From positions 1 through 8,700 of the forward strand of contig JBGPBS010000063.1 in NCBI GenBank assembly GCA_041481365.1: a DNA stretch of 8,700 bases, in the 5' to 3' direction. Positions 1 through 6,320 of the stretch are shown one piece after another. The position numbers were made by a program, and so were the translations under genes. Under the pieces are notes generated by a model. The model made no database searches and had not been told where the DNA came from. It saw only the letters and a program-made list of their open reading frames with translations. Positions within the stretch are counted from its first letter, which is position 1; each line of letters starts with the position of its first letter. This DNA is from DASPTR01 sp041481365. GTDB taxonomy: Archaea > Thermoproteota > Bathyarchaeia > Bathyarchaeales > Bathycorpusculaceae.

Positions 1-62
1 AACTGGGACACTACCTAAATTCTGGATATGAACCGTCCAGTCAAACTCTTCACATGACAACT

Positions 63-878
63 TCAACACCGCCTTTCATTCATGCGCGCGCTTACCGAAA
101 CTTCCAGTTCTTTAGTCCCTATAACATTACAGTGATTTGAAGAGTTTATCTTTTTTTGTCCAACGATTACCAAGTGTATTCCTGAGTTGGTTGAACCTAG
201 GAGCCCATCAATTATCTTGTAGCAGCCCAATCCACTGTAAAACATTCTGTATACTCGTGCGAGCGCCTTGAGTGCAGTATGCTTCAAGAGAAGCAACGGA
301 AGGAAATATGTTGAGCCACAATATTTGATTTCGAAGAAAGGGTCAACCAACTTCATCAGGGAGTCTTTATCTAGCCAGTTTTCAATAGGTTGCAGGTCTT
401 GTGGTAATAACTCTGCAACTTGCTTATTAGGAGTTGTTAGTACAAGTAGCCCTTTCTCGTTTAATAATTCATGGGTCCTCCGTACAAACGTCTGCTGATT
501 CTCCCGAGCTATATGTTCTAAAACCTCGGAAGACACAATAACATCGTAGTTGCCCTCAATTTCGCCCCATAGGATATCCGCCTCTAGAAATTTCATGTCA
601 GGATACCGTTTTTTCGCTTCGGTAATTGAGATGTCAATCCCGATTGAATCTCCGAATTCGGAAAGCGCTTTCGTCAACCAACCACAGCCACAGCCTAGAT
701 CCATTATTCTCAGTGGAGTACTACTGTCAGAGGATATTTTCCTGACAAAGGGGAAAATAGTCCTTTTTCGACATCTCATCTCGGTATATAGTTTTTTGTG
801 AGGAGCGGGAACGCTGCGCCAAAGGTCGTTATAATATTTTTTTATCAAACCGCTAGGCTGTTCTAGAGGAAGCTCCAT
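63..878 (-). CDS. Class I SAM-dependent methyltransferase
   Basis: Predicted cytoplasmic methyltransferase of the UbiG-like Methyltransf_11/23 type, about 271 residues. Counting from the chosen ATG, motif I DLGCGCG lies near residues 60-66, the acidic residue after strand 2 is in GIDIS (about 82), and SSEVLEHI near 115 is the usual motif before the helix that follows strand 4. An LLVLTTPN strand comes after it. I chose the ATG at 878 rather than the in-frame GTG at 890 because AGGTGAT sits 7 bases upstream, and it covers that GTG. The last ~25 residues, after VIVGQKK, are low in hydrophobic core and may be a non-native tail. The gene is divergent from the glycosylation operon that starts at 1522, which suggests a sugar or lipid-glycan substrate. 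The substrate itself cannot be told from the sequence. Confidence 0.9.
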   Translation of the reverse strand: MELPLEQPSGLIKKYYNDLWRSVPAPHKKLYTEMRCRKRTIFPFVRKISSDSSTPLRIMDLGCGCGWLTKALSEFGDSIGIDISITEAKKRYPDMKFLEADILWGEIEGNYDVIVSSEVLEHIARENQQTFVRRTHELLNEKGLLVLTTPNKQVAELLPQDLQPIENWLDKDSLMKLVDPFFEIKYCGSTYFLPLLLLKHTALKALARVYRMFYSGLGCYKIIDGLLGSTNSGIHLVIVGQKKINSSNHCNVIGTKELEVSVSARMNERRC

Positions 879-885
879 AATGGTA

Positions 886-892
886 ATCACCT
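886..892 (-). promoter_or_regulatory. Shine-Dalgarno deciding the methyltransferase start
   Basis: Read on the minus strand the bases are AGGTGAT, a good match to the anti-Shine-Dalgarno complement, 7 bases before the ATG at 878. The upstream in-frame GTG (890-888) lies inside this motif, so it is unlikely to be the start. Confidence 0.6.
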
Positions 893-935
893 GTAATAGC
901 CGAAGCCAAACTGAAGCGAGAATTCTGACAGCGCG

Positions 936-948
936 AATATTTTATGCT
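936..948 (-). promoter_or_regulatory. Possible archaeal TATA-like element
   Basis: The minus strand reads GCATAAAATATTC here, an A/T-rich box in a more mixed context, about 60 bases before the methyltransferase ATG at 878. That spacing would fit an archaeal TATA box with a short leader. It overlaps dead-gene sequence, so chance is a serious alternative. Confidence 0.2.
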
Positions 949-967
949 TATGACTTTCAAGTCTGAA

Positions 968-1063
968 TCAAGAATACATATTGAAAATTGGCAAGCGTGC
1001 GAATGTTTCCGATAGTATCGGTGCTGCTGTTGCATGCAGTCCTGAAACGATTCTAGTTCTCAT
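968..1063 (-). pseudogene. Start of a glycosyltransferase gene, truncated remnant
   Basis: On the minus strand an ATG at 1063, overlapping the stop of the radical SAM remnant, opens a 31-codon frame beginning MRTRIVSGLHATAAPILSETF and ending at TGA 968-970. Its first 21 residues align without gaps to the frame that starts at 6047 (MRIKILSEAHAVTSPVLSQTF), with 11 identities by hand count, and both start inside the same stop-start overlap. After the TF pair the similarity ends and the frame runs into unrelated sequence. It is therefore the first ~20 codons of a glycosyltransferase whose body is gone. The family assignment rests only on its match to the 6047 copy, which continues into a GT4-like N-terminal domain. 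Confidence 0.6.
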
Positions 1064-1177
1064 TTTTTCCAGTCTCCAACACCAGTTTGTTCTTGAATTT
1101 GTCTACTAACAAACCTCTGATTTTCATGAGTTCAGCATTTGTGAAGGAAATGCTCCTGTAGAAATTGTTGCTGATTC
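1053..1177 (-). pseudogene. C-terminal remnant of a B12/radical SAM protein
   Basis: The minus-strand frame from about 1177 down to the TAG at 1053-1055 encodes the last ~40 residues of a radical SAM protein. Its segment beginning FYRSISFTNAELMKIR aligns without gaps, to the stop, with the C-terminus of the intact protein at 4807-6057 (FYRNISFTNEQLKKIR and onward). There are 19 identities over 36 residues by hand count, and 17 identical bases (CATTTCCTTCACAAATG). Both end in EN-stop, with the next ATG overlapping the stop. No cysteine motif or N-terminal part precedes it, because the sequence upstream switches to asparagine synthetase. The copy is diverged at many positions, so it is an old paralogous fragment and not a recent duplication. 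Confidence 0.75.
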
Positions 1178-1296
1178 TCCGATCAACACGTATCCCTTGT
1201 CATCGGGTCCTCTGTGCCGCATGATGTTTGTTGCCTTTTCCAGCTTCAGTGCCAAGGCTTCTTTCACTCAAGCTTATTACCCGCTACTCCGCACAC
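1178..1296 (-). pseudogene. N-terminal fragment of glutamine-hydrolysing asparagine synthetase, frameshifted
   Basis: From a GTG at 1296 on the minus strand the frame reads (M)CGVAGNKLE and meets TGA at 1264-1266. The neighbouring frame, from about 1267, continues with VKEALALKLEKATNIM and then RHRGPDDKGYVLIG (RHRGPDD at about 1219-1199). CGVAG with Cys directly after the start residue, then HRGPDD-GY some 30 residues later, is the signature of the class II glutamine amidotransferase domain of AsnB-type enzymes, where the Cys is the nucleophile. The gene is broken twice: by a one-step frameshift near 1264-1269, and by truncation near 1178, where the radical SAM tail takes over. About 40 of the usual ~600 residues remain. 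No Shine-Dalgarno is visible before the GTG. Confidence 0.75.
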
Positions 1297-1521
1297 GTCT
1301 TTGCACTTTAAGTACTCTATCATATGTTTCGGATATCTTAGGTTCTTGATTCCCTAGTGTGGAAACGCTATAGACGCAATTGGCACTGCTTCTGAAAAGC
1401 GTGCATGCCCAGAACCTTTTAGAACCAGTGAAAAGTCTACTCTAGGCAGACGCATTAACCATATGGGGTGGTTTTGCATGTTTAGGGCTAGTAGGTCCGA
1501 AGAATCCACAGGGGGATCAAA
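1297..1521. other. Gene-free stretch upstream of the operon
   Basis: Bases 1297-1510 hold no reading frame I can recognise on either strand. A minus-strand frame (1354 upward) runs through it but shadows the next gene. A plus-strand frame of about 55 codons ending at TGA 1521-1523 has no good start or recognisable motif. Given the dead fragments just to the left, this may be further decayed sequence. The promoter of the operon starting at 1522 should lie here, but I see no clear TATA box. Confidence 0.4.
1511..1517 (+). promoter_or_regulatory. Shine-Dalgarno for the GT4 gene
   Basis: GGGGGAT ends 4 bases before the TTG at 1522. It supports the non-ATG start, which places the MRICYLAD beta strand at the expected N-terminus of a GT4 enzyme. 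Confidence 0.5.
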
Positions 1522-2613
1522 TTGAGAATATGTTATCTTGCAGACGGCCAGAGCATTCACACAAAGAAATGGATCGGCTACTTTGCGCAAAAGGGTTATG
1601 ACGTTCATCTTTTGACTTTCAACACGACGGATCAGATTGACGGTGTCCACGTTCATAATTTGAGATATCGTTCAAGGCTCGCATATCTTTCTCGGATATT
1701 GGCTGTTAGAAAAGCTGTAAAAGAGATAAATCCGGATATCCTACATGCGCACTACGTTTCGACCTATGGGGTGTATGGTGCGCTTACTAGCTTTCGGCCT
1801 TTTGTCGTTTCGGCATGGGGATCCGATGTCTTAATTGACCCCAGAAGATCGCTTATCAAAAAATGTCTTGTAGAGTATGTTTTGAACAGAGCTGATCTAA
1901 TCACGGTCGACTCAAGTCTTTCAACGAGGAGTGTTATTGAAGACCTCGGAGCTGAGGAGAAAAAGGCAAAGTTGATCATTCATGGTGTAGATCTAAGGGC
2001 GTTTCATCCGATCGAGAATAGAGAGGATTTTAAGAAAGCCCAAGGTATACCGCAATCTTATAGGGTTGTCATAAGTACACGTTGTCTCAATCCAATCTAT
2101 GATGTTGGTACTTTCATTAAGGCCATACCGTATGTTATAGACAAATACCTCAATGCTTGTTTTCTTATCGTCGGCGATGGAATTCTGAGGCGCCAGCTTG
2201 AGGAATTGACATGTAGGCTTGGCGTCGCTGAAAAAGTGCGGTTCGTCGGATTGATTTCAAACGAGAAAATGCCAGAATACTTGGGGGCATCTGATATTTA
2301 TGTTTCTACATCTCTTTCTGACACTAGGTCCATTAGCCTACTTGAGGCTATGGCTTGTGCCTTGCCAGTCGTTGGCACAGATTTGGAGGGGAATAGAGAG
2401 CTAATGAAAGATGGCGTAAATGGTTTCACATTCTCTGAAGGAGACTTTGAAGGGTTGGCCGAGAAGATACTTTTCTTACTCGAAAATGAAGATATCCGAA
2501 AGAAGTTTGGTCTCGCGAACAGAAGAATCGCAGAGAGAGAAGGAGATTACGAGAAAGAAATGAGTAGAATGGGAAAGCTATATAAAGAGTTAGTCGCGGG
2601 ATACAACGTATGA
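1522..2613 (+). CDS. GT4-family glycosyltransferase
   Basis: Retaining GT-B fold glycosyltransferase, 363 residues, normal for family GT4. It would transfer a sugar from a nucleotide donor to a lipid-linked or growing glycan at the cytoplasmic face. The N-terminal acceptor domain starts with MRICYLADGQSIHTKKW and contains HAHY (75-78) and SAWGSD (97-102). HGVD at 154-157 marks the hinge. The C-terminal Glycos_transf_1 domain has IVGDG (216-220), VRFVG (239-243) and SLLEAMACALPVV (272-284). The usual E-x7-E pair reads D267-x7-E275; E275 is kept and the first acid is Asp, which I believe occurs in this subfamily. The TTG start is supported by GGGGGAT upstream. Its stop overlaps the next gene by ATGA, implying translational coupling. 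Confidence 0.93.
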   Translation: MRICYLADGQSIHTKKWIGYFAQKGYDVHLLTFNTTDQIDGVHVHNLRYRSRLAYLSRILAVRKAVKEINPDILHAHYVSTYGVYGALTSFRPFVVSAWGSDVLIDPRRSLIKKCLVEYVLNRADLITVDSSLSTRSVIEDLGAEEKKAKLIIHGVDLRAFHPIENREDFKKAQGIPQSYRVVISTRCLNPIYDVGTFIKAIPYVIDKYLNACFLIVGDGILRRQLEELTCRLGVAEKVRFVGLISNEKMPEYLGASDIYVSTSLSDTRSISLLEAMACALPVVGTDLEGNRELMKDGVNGFTFSEGDFEGLAEKILFLLENEDIRKKFGLANRRIAEREGDYEKEMSRMGKLYKELVAGYNV

Positions 2614-3575
2614 GAATTCTGATAACAGGTGGAGCAGGTTTTATCGGGAGTCACTTGTGTGAAAAATACACGAAGGAAGACAATACTGTGCTCTGTCTGG
2701 ATAACTTCATGAATGGAAACTTGGGGAACATAAGAGGCTTATTAAACTACAGAAATTTTAAGCTAATAAACGGCGACGTCAGAGACGTTGATCTCATGGA
2801 GAAGATTGTACATGATGTGGACGTTATTATTCATTTGGCAGCGCAAATTCATGTCGACAGGTCGATACTTGAGCCAAAGCTAACCTACGACATTAACATT
2901 TTTGGAACACTGAACATACTGGAGTTGGCACGGAGATATGACATAGGCAAGGTGATTCATACTTCTACGAGTGAAGTGTATGGCTCTGCCCAATATGCTC
3001 CGATGGATGAAAATCATCCTCTGGACGCTCCTCATCCTTACGGGGCTAGTAAAGTGGCCGCGGACAGAATGTGCAACGCTTACATCCAAACGTACGGTGT
3101 AAACGTCTGCATTATGAGGCCTTTCAACACGTTTGGACCTAGACAAAAAGATGCCGGATATGGCGGTGTCATATCTATTTTTGTGAAACGATGCTTAAGC
3201 AGTACGCCCCCAATAATATATGGCGAAGGAACACAAACGAGAGACTATACTTACGTGGAGGATCTAGTTAGAGCTTACGATTTAGTTTTAAAATATGAGC
3301 AACCGATAAGAGAACCAGTGAATTTTGGGACGGGAAGAGAAATCAGGATAGTAGACTTGGCAAACAGAATAATCGAATTATGCGGCAGGAAAGGAAAGAT
3401 AAAACCAGTTCATGTTTCACCACGTGCGGGGGAAGTTGGAAGACTGGTGGCGGATTGTTCGAAAGCAAAGAAACTTCTGGGATGGCATCCTGAATTCACA
3501 ATTGAAAAGGGCCTGACGCAGTTCGTACAGTGGTACAAGTCCTACAAGTCTGAAGAATGGACCAAGCCAGGTTGA
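2610..3575 (+). CDS. NAD-dependent sugar-nucleotide 4,6-dehydratase/epimerase (extended SDR)
   Basis: Extended short-chain dehydrogenase/reductase acting on a nucleotide sugar, 321 residues. The Rossmann motif GGAGFIGS spans 7-14, D31 should bind the NAD ribose, GDVRD is at 55-59 and HLAAQ at 75-79. HVDRSI (81-86), as in RmlB-type dTDP-glucose 4,6-dehydratases, precedes the catalytic strand TSTSEVYG (118-125) and Y144-x3-K148. MRPFNTFGPRQ follows. The SEVYG acid and the AQYAPMDENHPL stretch after it resemble 4,6-dehydratases of the LegB/RmlB group more than GalE, but UDP-glucuronate decarboxylase or 4-epimerase activity cannot be excluded. The ATG overlaps the GT4 stop, and an aminotransferase follows 10 bases later. 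That pairing favours a 4-keto-sugar product used for 4-amination. Confidence 0.88.
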   Translation: MRILITGGAGFIGSHLCEKYTKEDNTVLCLDNFMNGNLGNIRGLLNYRNFKLINGDVRDVDLMEKIVHDVDVIIHLAAQIHVDRSILEPKLTYDINIFGTLNILELARRYDIGKVIHTSTSEVYGSAQYAPMDENHPLDAPHPYGASKVAADRMCNAYIQTYGVNVCIMRPFNTFGPRQKDAGYGGVISIFVKRCLSSTPPIIYGEGTQTRDYTYVEDLVRAYDLVLKYEQPIREPVNFGTGREIRIVDLANRIIELCGRKGKIKPVHVSPRAGEVGRLVADCSKAKKLLGWHPEFTIEKGLTQFVQWYKSYKSEEWTKPG

Positions 3576-3577
3576 GG
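3574..3577 (+). promoter_or_regulatory. Shine-Dalgarno for the aminotransferase
   Basis: GAGG overlaps the stop of the dehydratase gene and lies 8 bases before the TTG at 3586 and 11 before the GTG at 3589. The spacing favours the TTG, but either could be used; the difference is one residue. Confidence 0.5.
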
Positions 3578-3585
3578 AATAACAG

Positions 3586-4731
3586 TTGGTGGATTGGAGA
3601 ATACCGCTCTATGAAGTATATTGGGATGAAGAAGACAAGAAATCTATATTAAAGGTCATTGAAAGAGGAAGCTTCTGGGCAATGGGACCTGAGATAGAGG
3701 AGTTTGAAGAGGCTGTAGCGAATTATGCAGGCAGAAGCTATGGCGTTGCCTTTAATTCAGGGACTTCTGCTTTGCACGCGATTCTCTTAGCTTGCGGCTT
3801 GAAGGCGGGAGATGAGGTGATAGTTCCATCTTTCACGTTCATAGCCACAGCTAATGCGGTCCTTTTCGTCGGAGCTAAACCTGTTTTTGGTGACGTAGAG
3901 GAGGAAACTCTGGGTCTGTCTCCGTCTGATGTTCAAGAAAGAATAACTCGTAGGACGAGGGCTATGATCCCGGTTCACTATGGCGGGTTGCCATGTCATA
4001 TAAAGGAGCTGCAAGAAATAGCTAAAGATGATAACCTCATTCTCATTGAAGATGCTGCGGAATCTCTGGGAGCTTCAGTTGATGGAAAGAAAGTAGGATC
4101 ATTCTCTGACTTTGCAATGTTTAGCTTTTGCGGCAACAAACTCGTAACAACTGGCGAAGGAGGGATGGTCGTGACTGATTCGAAGGAGATGTTGGAAAGG
4201 CTACGCCTAATCAGGTCTCATGGGAGATTGGAAGTGGAATCATACTTTGCTACCACAAAATCATTGAATTACGTCACAATGGGGTACAATTGGAGGATGT
4301 CAAGCATTACGGCTGCCCTGGGTGTTTCCCAGATGAGAAAAATAGGCAGAATTATTGATATGAGACGAAGAAACTCCGAGTATATTGGAAGCAAGCTTTC
4401 AAAGATACGCGGCATTGAACTGCAAAATCCGCCCAAGGGCTATTTTCATGTATACCAGATGTACACAATACGTGTCAAAGGGGGAAAGCATGCAAGGAAC
4501 ACACTTCAAGATCACTTGGCGAAAAAGGGAATAATGAGCAAAGTGTACTTTGACCCCGTGCACTTGACATCTTTTTATAGGGAGAGGTTCCAACATCAAG
4601 AAAGCAAACTACCTTTAACTGAAAGACTTTCAGAAGAGGTTCTGACCCTGCCGATGTATCCGACACTTGATAAAGAAAAGATGGACTATATTGTTGAGAG
4701 CATAAGCGAATTCATTGAGGGACAAGATTGA
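3586..4731 (+). CDS. DegT/DnrJ/EryC1/StrS sugar aminotransferase
   Basis: PLP-dependent aminotransferase that transfers an amino group, usually from glutamate, to a keto group on a nucleotide sugar; 381 residues, typical for the family. NSGTSALH (57-64) is the phosphate-binding loop, IEDAAESLGA (154-163) carries the pyridine-binding Asp (D156), and FCGNKLVTTGEGG (181-193) supplies the Schiff-base Lys K185. The active form is intact, so it is an aminotransferase and not one of the Lys-lacking 3,6-dehydratase relatives. The FxGNK-TTGEGG context resembles perosamine and other 4-aminotransferases of this family. Its position after an RmlB-like dehydratase points to a 4-amino-4,6-dideoxyhexose. 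Which nucleotide and which stereochemistry cannot be read from the sequence. No N-acetyltransferase is visible beside it. Confidence 0.93.
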   Translation: MVDWRIPLYEVYWDEEDKKSILKVIERGSFWAMGPEIEEFEEAVANYAGRSYGVAFNSGTSALHAILLACGLKAGDEVIVPSFTFIATANAVLFVGAKPVFGDVEEETLGLSPSDVQERITRRTRAMIPVHYGGLPCHIKELQEIAKDDNLILIEDAAESLGASVDGKKVGSFSDFAMFSFCGNKLVTTGEGGMVVTDSKEMLERLRLIRSHGRLEVESYFATTKSLNYVTMGYNWRMSSITAALGVSQMRKIGRIIDMRRRNSEYIGSKLSKIRGIELQNPPKGYFHVYQMYTIRVKGGKHARNTLQDHLAKKGIMSKVYFDPVHLTSFYRERFQHQESKLPLTERLSEEVLTLPMYPTLDKEKMDYIVESISEFIEGQD

Positions 4732-4794
4732 GGATGACCTCAATGTTGCATTCTCTTGGTGGTGCATTTGCTTGGCGGCACTGCTTAAGACGCT

Positions 4795-4800
4795 GGGGAT
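4795..4800 (+). promoter_or_regulatory. Shine-Dalgarno for the radical SAM gene
   Basis: GGGGAT lies 6 bases before the ATG at 4807 and settles that start. It matches the GGGGGAT and GGGGAG motifs before the genes at 1522 and 6982. The 75-base gap before it is the largest inside the 1522-7995 run and contains a 22-codon frame (4734-4802) that I do not regard as a supported gene. Confidence 0.55.
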
Positions 4801-4806
4801 AGTCGG

Positions 4807-6057
4807 ATGGTGAAACTAGTATTAGTTCAACCTAGAGTTGGCTTTCAAGGGGCCTCATACTGGGAACCACTCGGTCTAGGATTCATTGCAGCATGGGTAT
4901 TGAAGCATGTGCCTGACATCAAAATCGAAGTGTTTTCACAAGCTTTCGACTCTGACGAAGAGATAGTTGGCGGATGCCAGGATGCTGATTATGTCGGATT
5001 TGGCTGCACAACTCCACAGCTGAAGAATGGAATTGACCTTTCAAGACAAATAAAACAGCTGAATCAAGGTGCATACACCGTGTTCGGAGGCTATCATCCA
5101 TCGGTTGCTCCATTCGACACTAAACGAAGCGAATATGTTGACAAGGTGATCGTGGGTGAAGGAGAAAACGGCATGCTCGCAACACTTCGCGGAAACAAAA
5201 TGGATGTCTACATCAGCGAGCCCATAATGGACCTAGACACGATACCTTTTCCAGACAGAGAGCTCATAAAAGCCGAGAGGCACGTAGAGATTGCTCAGAA
5301 AGAAACAGGAGAAAGAATGACTTCTGTCCAAGGTTCAAGAGGCTGCCCGTTCAGATGCTTACCGTGCTCTAACTTCCGCGTTCACGGTGATACCATCAGG
5401 GTAAGAAAACCGGTTAAGATCATAGAGGAGATGAAACTGATAAAAGAACAACTCAGCCTAGACTTCATAAAATTCTGTGATGCCACGTTCAATACTAGCG
5501 TTGGGCGAGTGCTGGATTTTTGCAAAGAGGCTAAAGCACAAGGACTAGACGTAGACTGGGGCTGTAATATTCATCCTGCTATGGGTACAAAAGAAATGTT
5601 TGAGAGAATGCGTGAAGCTCGATGTAGAGAAGTGTGGATAGGAGCAGAATCAGGCTCTCCTGCGATTCTAAGGGAATTGCGGAAGGGCGTCACTGTTGAG
5701 AGAATTGAAGAGGTATTCAAAATAACAAAAGAAGCAGATTTGCTTCGTAGGGCATACTTTTTGATTGGAAGTAAATCCGAGACGATGGATGACATAAAGC
5801 TGACTGAACAGCTTGCAGAAAGAATAGATGCAGATACTTACGGCTTCACGGTTTTATGCCCATTCCCAGGAACAGACCCATATGACGATAACGTGGAAAA
5901 CTATAAAAATGTTGACTGGTCCTTGGCAGATGAATATTCGAACAGTTTTTACAGGAACATTTCCTTCACAAATGAACAACTCAAAAAGATAAGACAGTCA
6001 CTAGCTGATAGGTTTAGAGACCGTTTGTGTTGGAGGTTACAGAAACATGAGAATTAA
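4807..6057 (+). CDS. B12-binding-type radical SAM protein
   Basis: Radical SAM enzyme with an N-terminal cobalamin-binding-like domain, 416 residues. The N-terminal ~150 residues follow the B12-binding Rossmann pattern: VLVQPRVG at 5-12, YVGFGCTTP at 62-70, GGYHPSVAP at 94-102 and VGEGE at 116-120. The cobalamin-ligating DxHxxG motif is not seen, as in many of these proteins, so cobalamin binding is uncertain. The linker IPFPDRELI leads to the [4Fe-4S] motif GCPFRCLPC with C180, C184 and C187 (Cx3Cx2C). Later strands include FIKFCDATFNT and EVWIGAESGSP. Relatives perform C-methylations, ring rearrangements and similar difficult chemistry. Here the setting suggests modification of a sugar or lipid carrier, which is inference. 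Its stop overlaps the ATG of the broken glycosyltransferase at 6047, and a diverged copy of its last ~40 residues lies inverted at 1053-1177. Confidence 0.9.
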   Translation: MVKLVLVQPRVGFQGASYWEPLGLGFIAAWVLKHVPDIKIEVFSQAFDSDEEIVGGCQDADYVGFGCTTPQLKNGIDLSRQIKQLNQGAYTVFGGYHPSVAPFDTKRSEYVDKVIVGEGENGMLATLRGNKMDVYISEPIMDLDTIPFPDRELIKAERHVEIAQKETGERMTSVQGSRGCPFRCLPCSNFRVHGDTIRVRKPVKIIEEMKLIKEQLSLDFIKFCDATFNTSVGRVLDFCKEAKAQGLDVDWGCNIHPAMGTKEMFERMREARCREVWIGAESGSPAILRELRKGVTVERIEEVFKITKEADLLRRAYFLIGSKSETMDDIKLTEQLAERIDADTYGFTVLCPFPGTDPYDDNVENYKNVDWSLADEYSNSFYRNISFTNEQLKKIRQSLADRFRDRLCWRLQKHEN

Positions 6058-6320
6058 GATCCTTTCAGAAGCTCATGCTGTAACATCTCCGGTATTGTCT
6101 CAAACGTTCAGAGATCGTTCAGTCGACGCCAGAAATAGAATCAGCAGAATTTATGCCTCCAGAGAATTTGATGGCCACTAATTGGAACTCTGTCGATGTG
6201 GTGTGGAGTATCGGCTTCTTTTTCAATATAGACTGTCTCTTAGATTGGTTCAAGATCCTACACCTGCAAATAAAGACGGTCAATACCTGGGTTGGCAGCG
6301 ACATTCAAAATGCCTTCGCA
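6047..6320 (+). pseudogene. 5' end of a glycosyltransferase, frameshifted and truncated
   Basis: An ATG at 6047, inside the radical SAM stop region, opens a frame starting MRIKILSEAHAVTSPVLSQTF that stops at TAA 6179-6181. The frame one base on is open from 6084 and carries SVDVVWSIGFFFNIDCLL and then KTVNTWVGSD, ending near 6303. A hydrophobic strand, a D-V-V-W/H-SIG segment and VNTWVGSD are typical of the N-terminal domain of GT4-like glycosyltransferases; compare SAWGSD in the gene at 1522. So one gene start is split by a +1 shift between about 6084 and 6118, and its remaining ~300 residues are missing. The second part is read through, in frame, into the methyltransferase. The same ATG context and first 21 residues recur in the remnant at 968-1063. 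Assignment to GT4 is likely but rests on short segments. Confidence 0.6.

Noticed and set aside
1..62. Possible insertion-sequence end at the left edge
   Set aside because: The sequence has a faint look of a terminal repeat, but no matching inverted copy or transposase fragment is visible in the window.
3..140. Plus-strand frame open at the left edge, running under the end of the methyltransferase
   Set aside because: About 45 codons with no recognisable motif. It lies antisense to a well-supported gene, so it is more likely chance than the end of an upstream gene.
268..801. Plus-strand frames opposite the methyltransferase
   Set aside because: Antisense shadows of a gene with clear SAM-binding motifs.
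853..1035. Minus-strand 60-codon frame
   Set aside because: It overlaps the methyltransferase start and the glycosyltransferase remnant in a different frame, and its composition looks random.
1354..1656. Minus-strand 100-codon frame across the start of the GT4 gene
   Set aside because: No recognisable domain, and half of it shadows a clear coding sequence on the other strand.
4734..4802. 22-codon frame between the aminotransferase and radical SAM genes
   Set aside because: GAGG abuts the first ATG with no spacer, the peptide has no motif, and it ends inside the next ribosome site. Chance is the simplest explanation.
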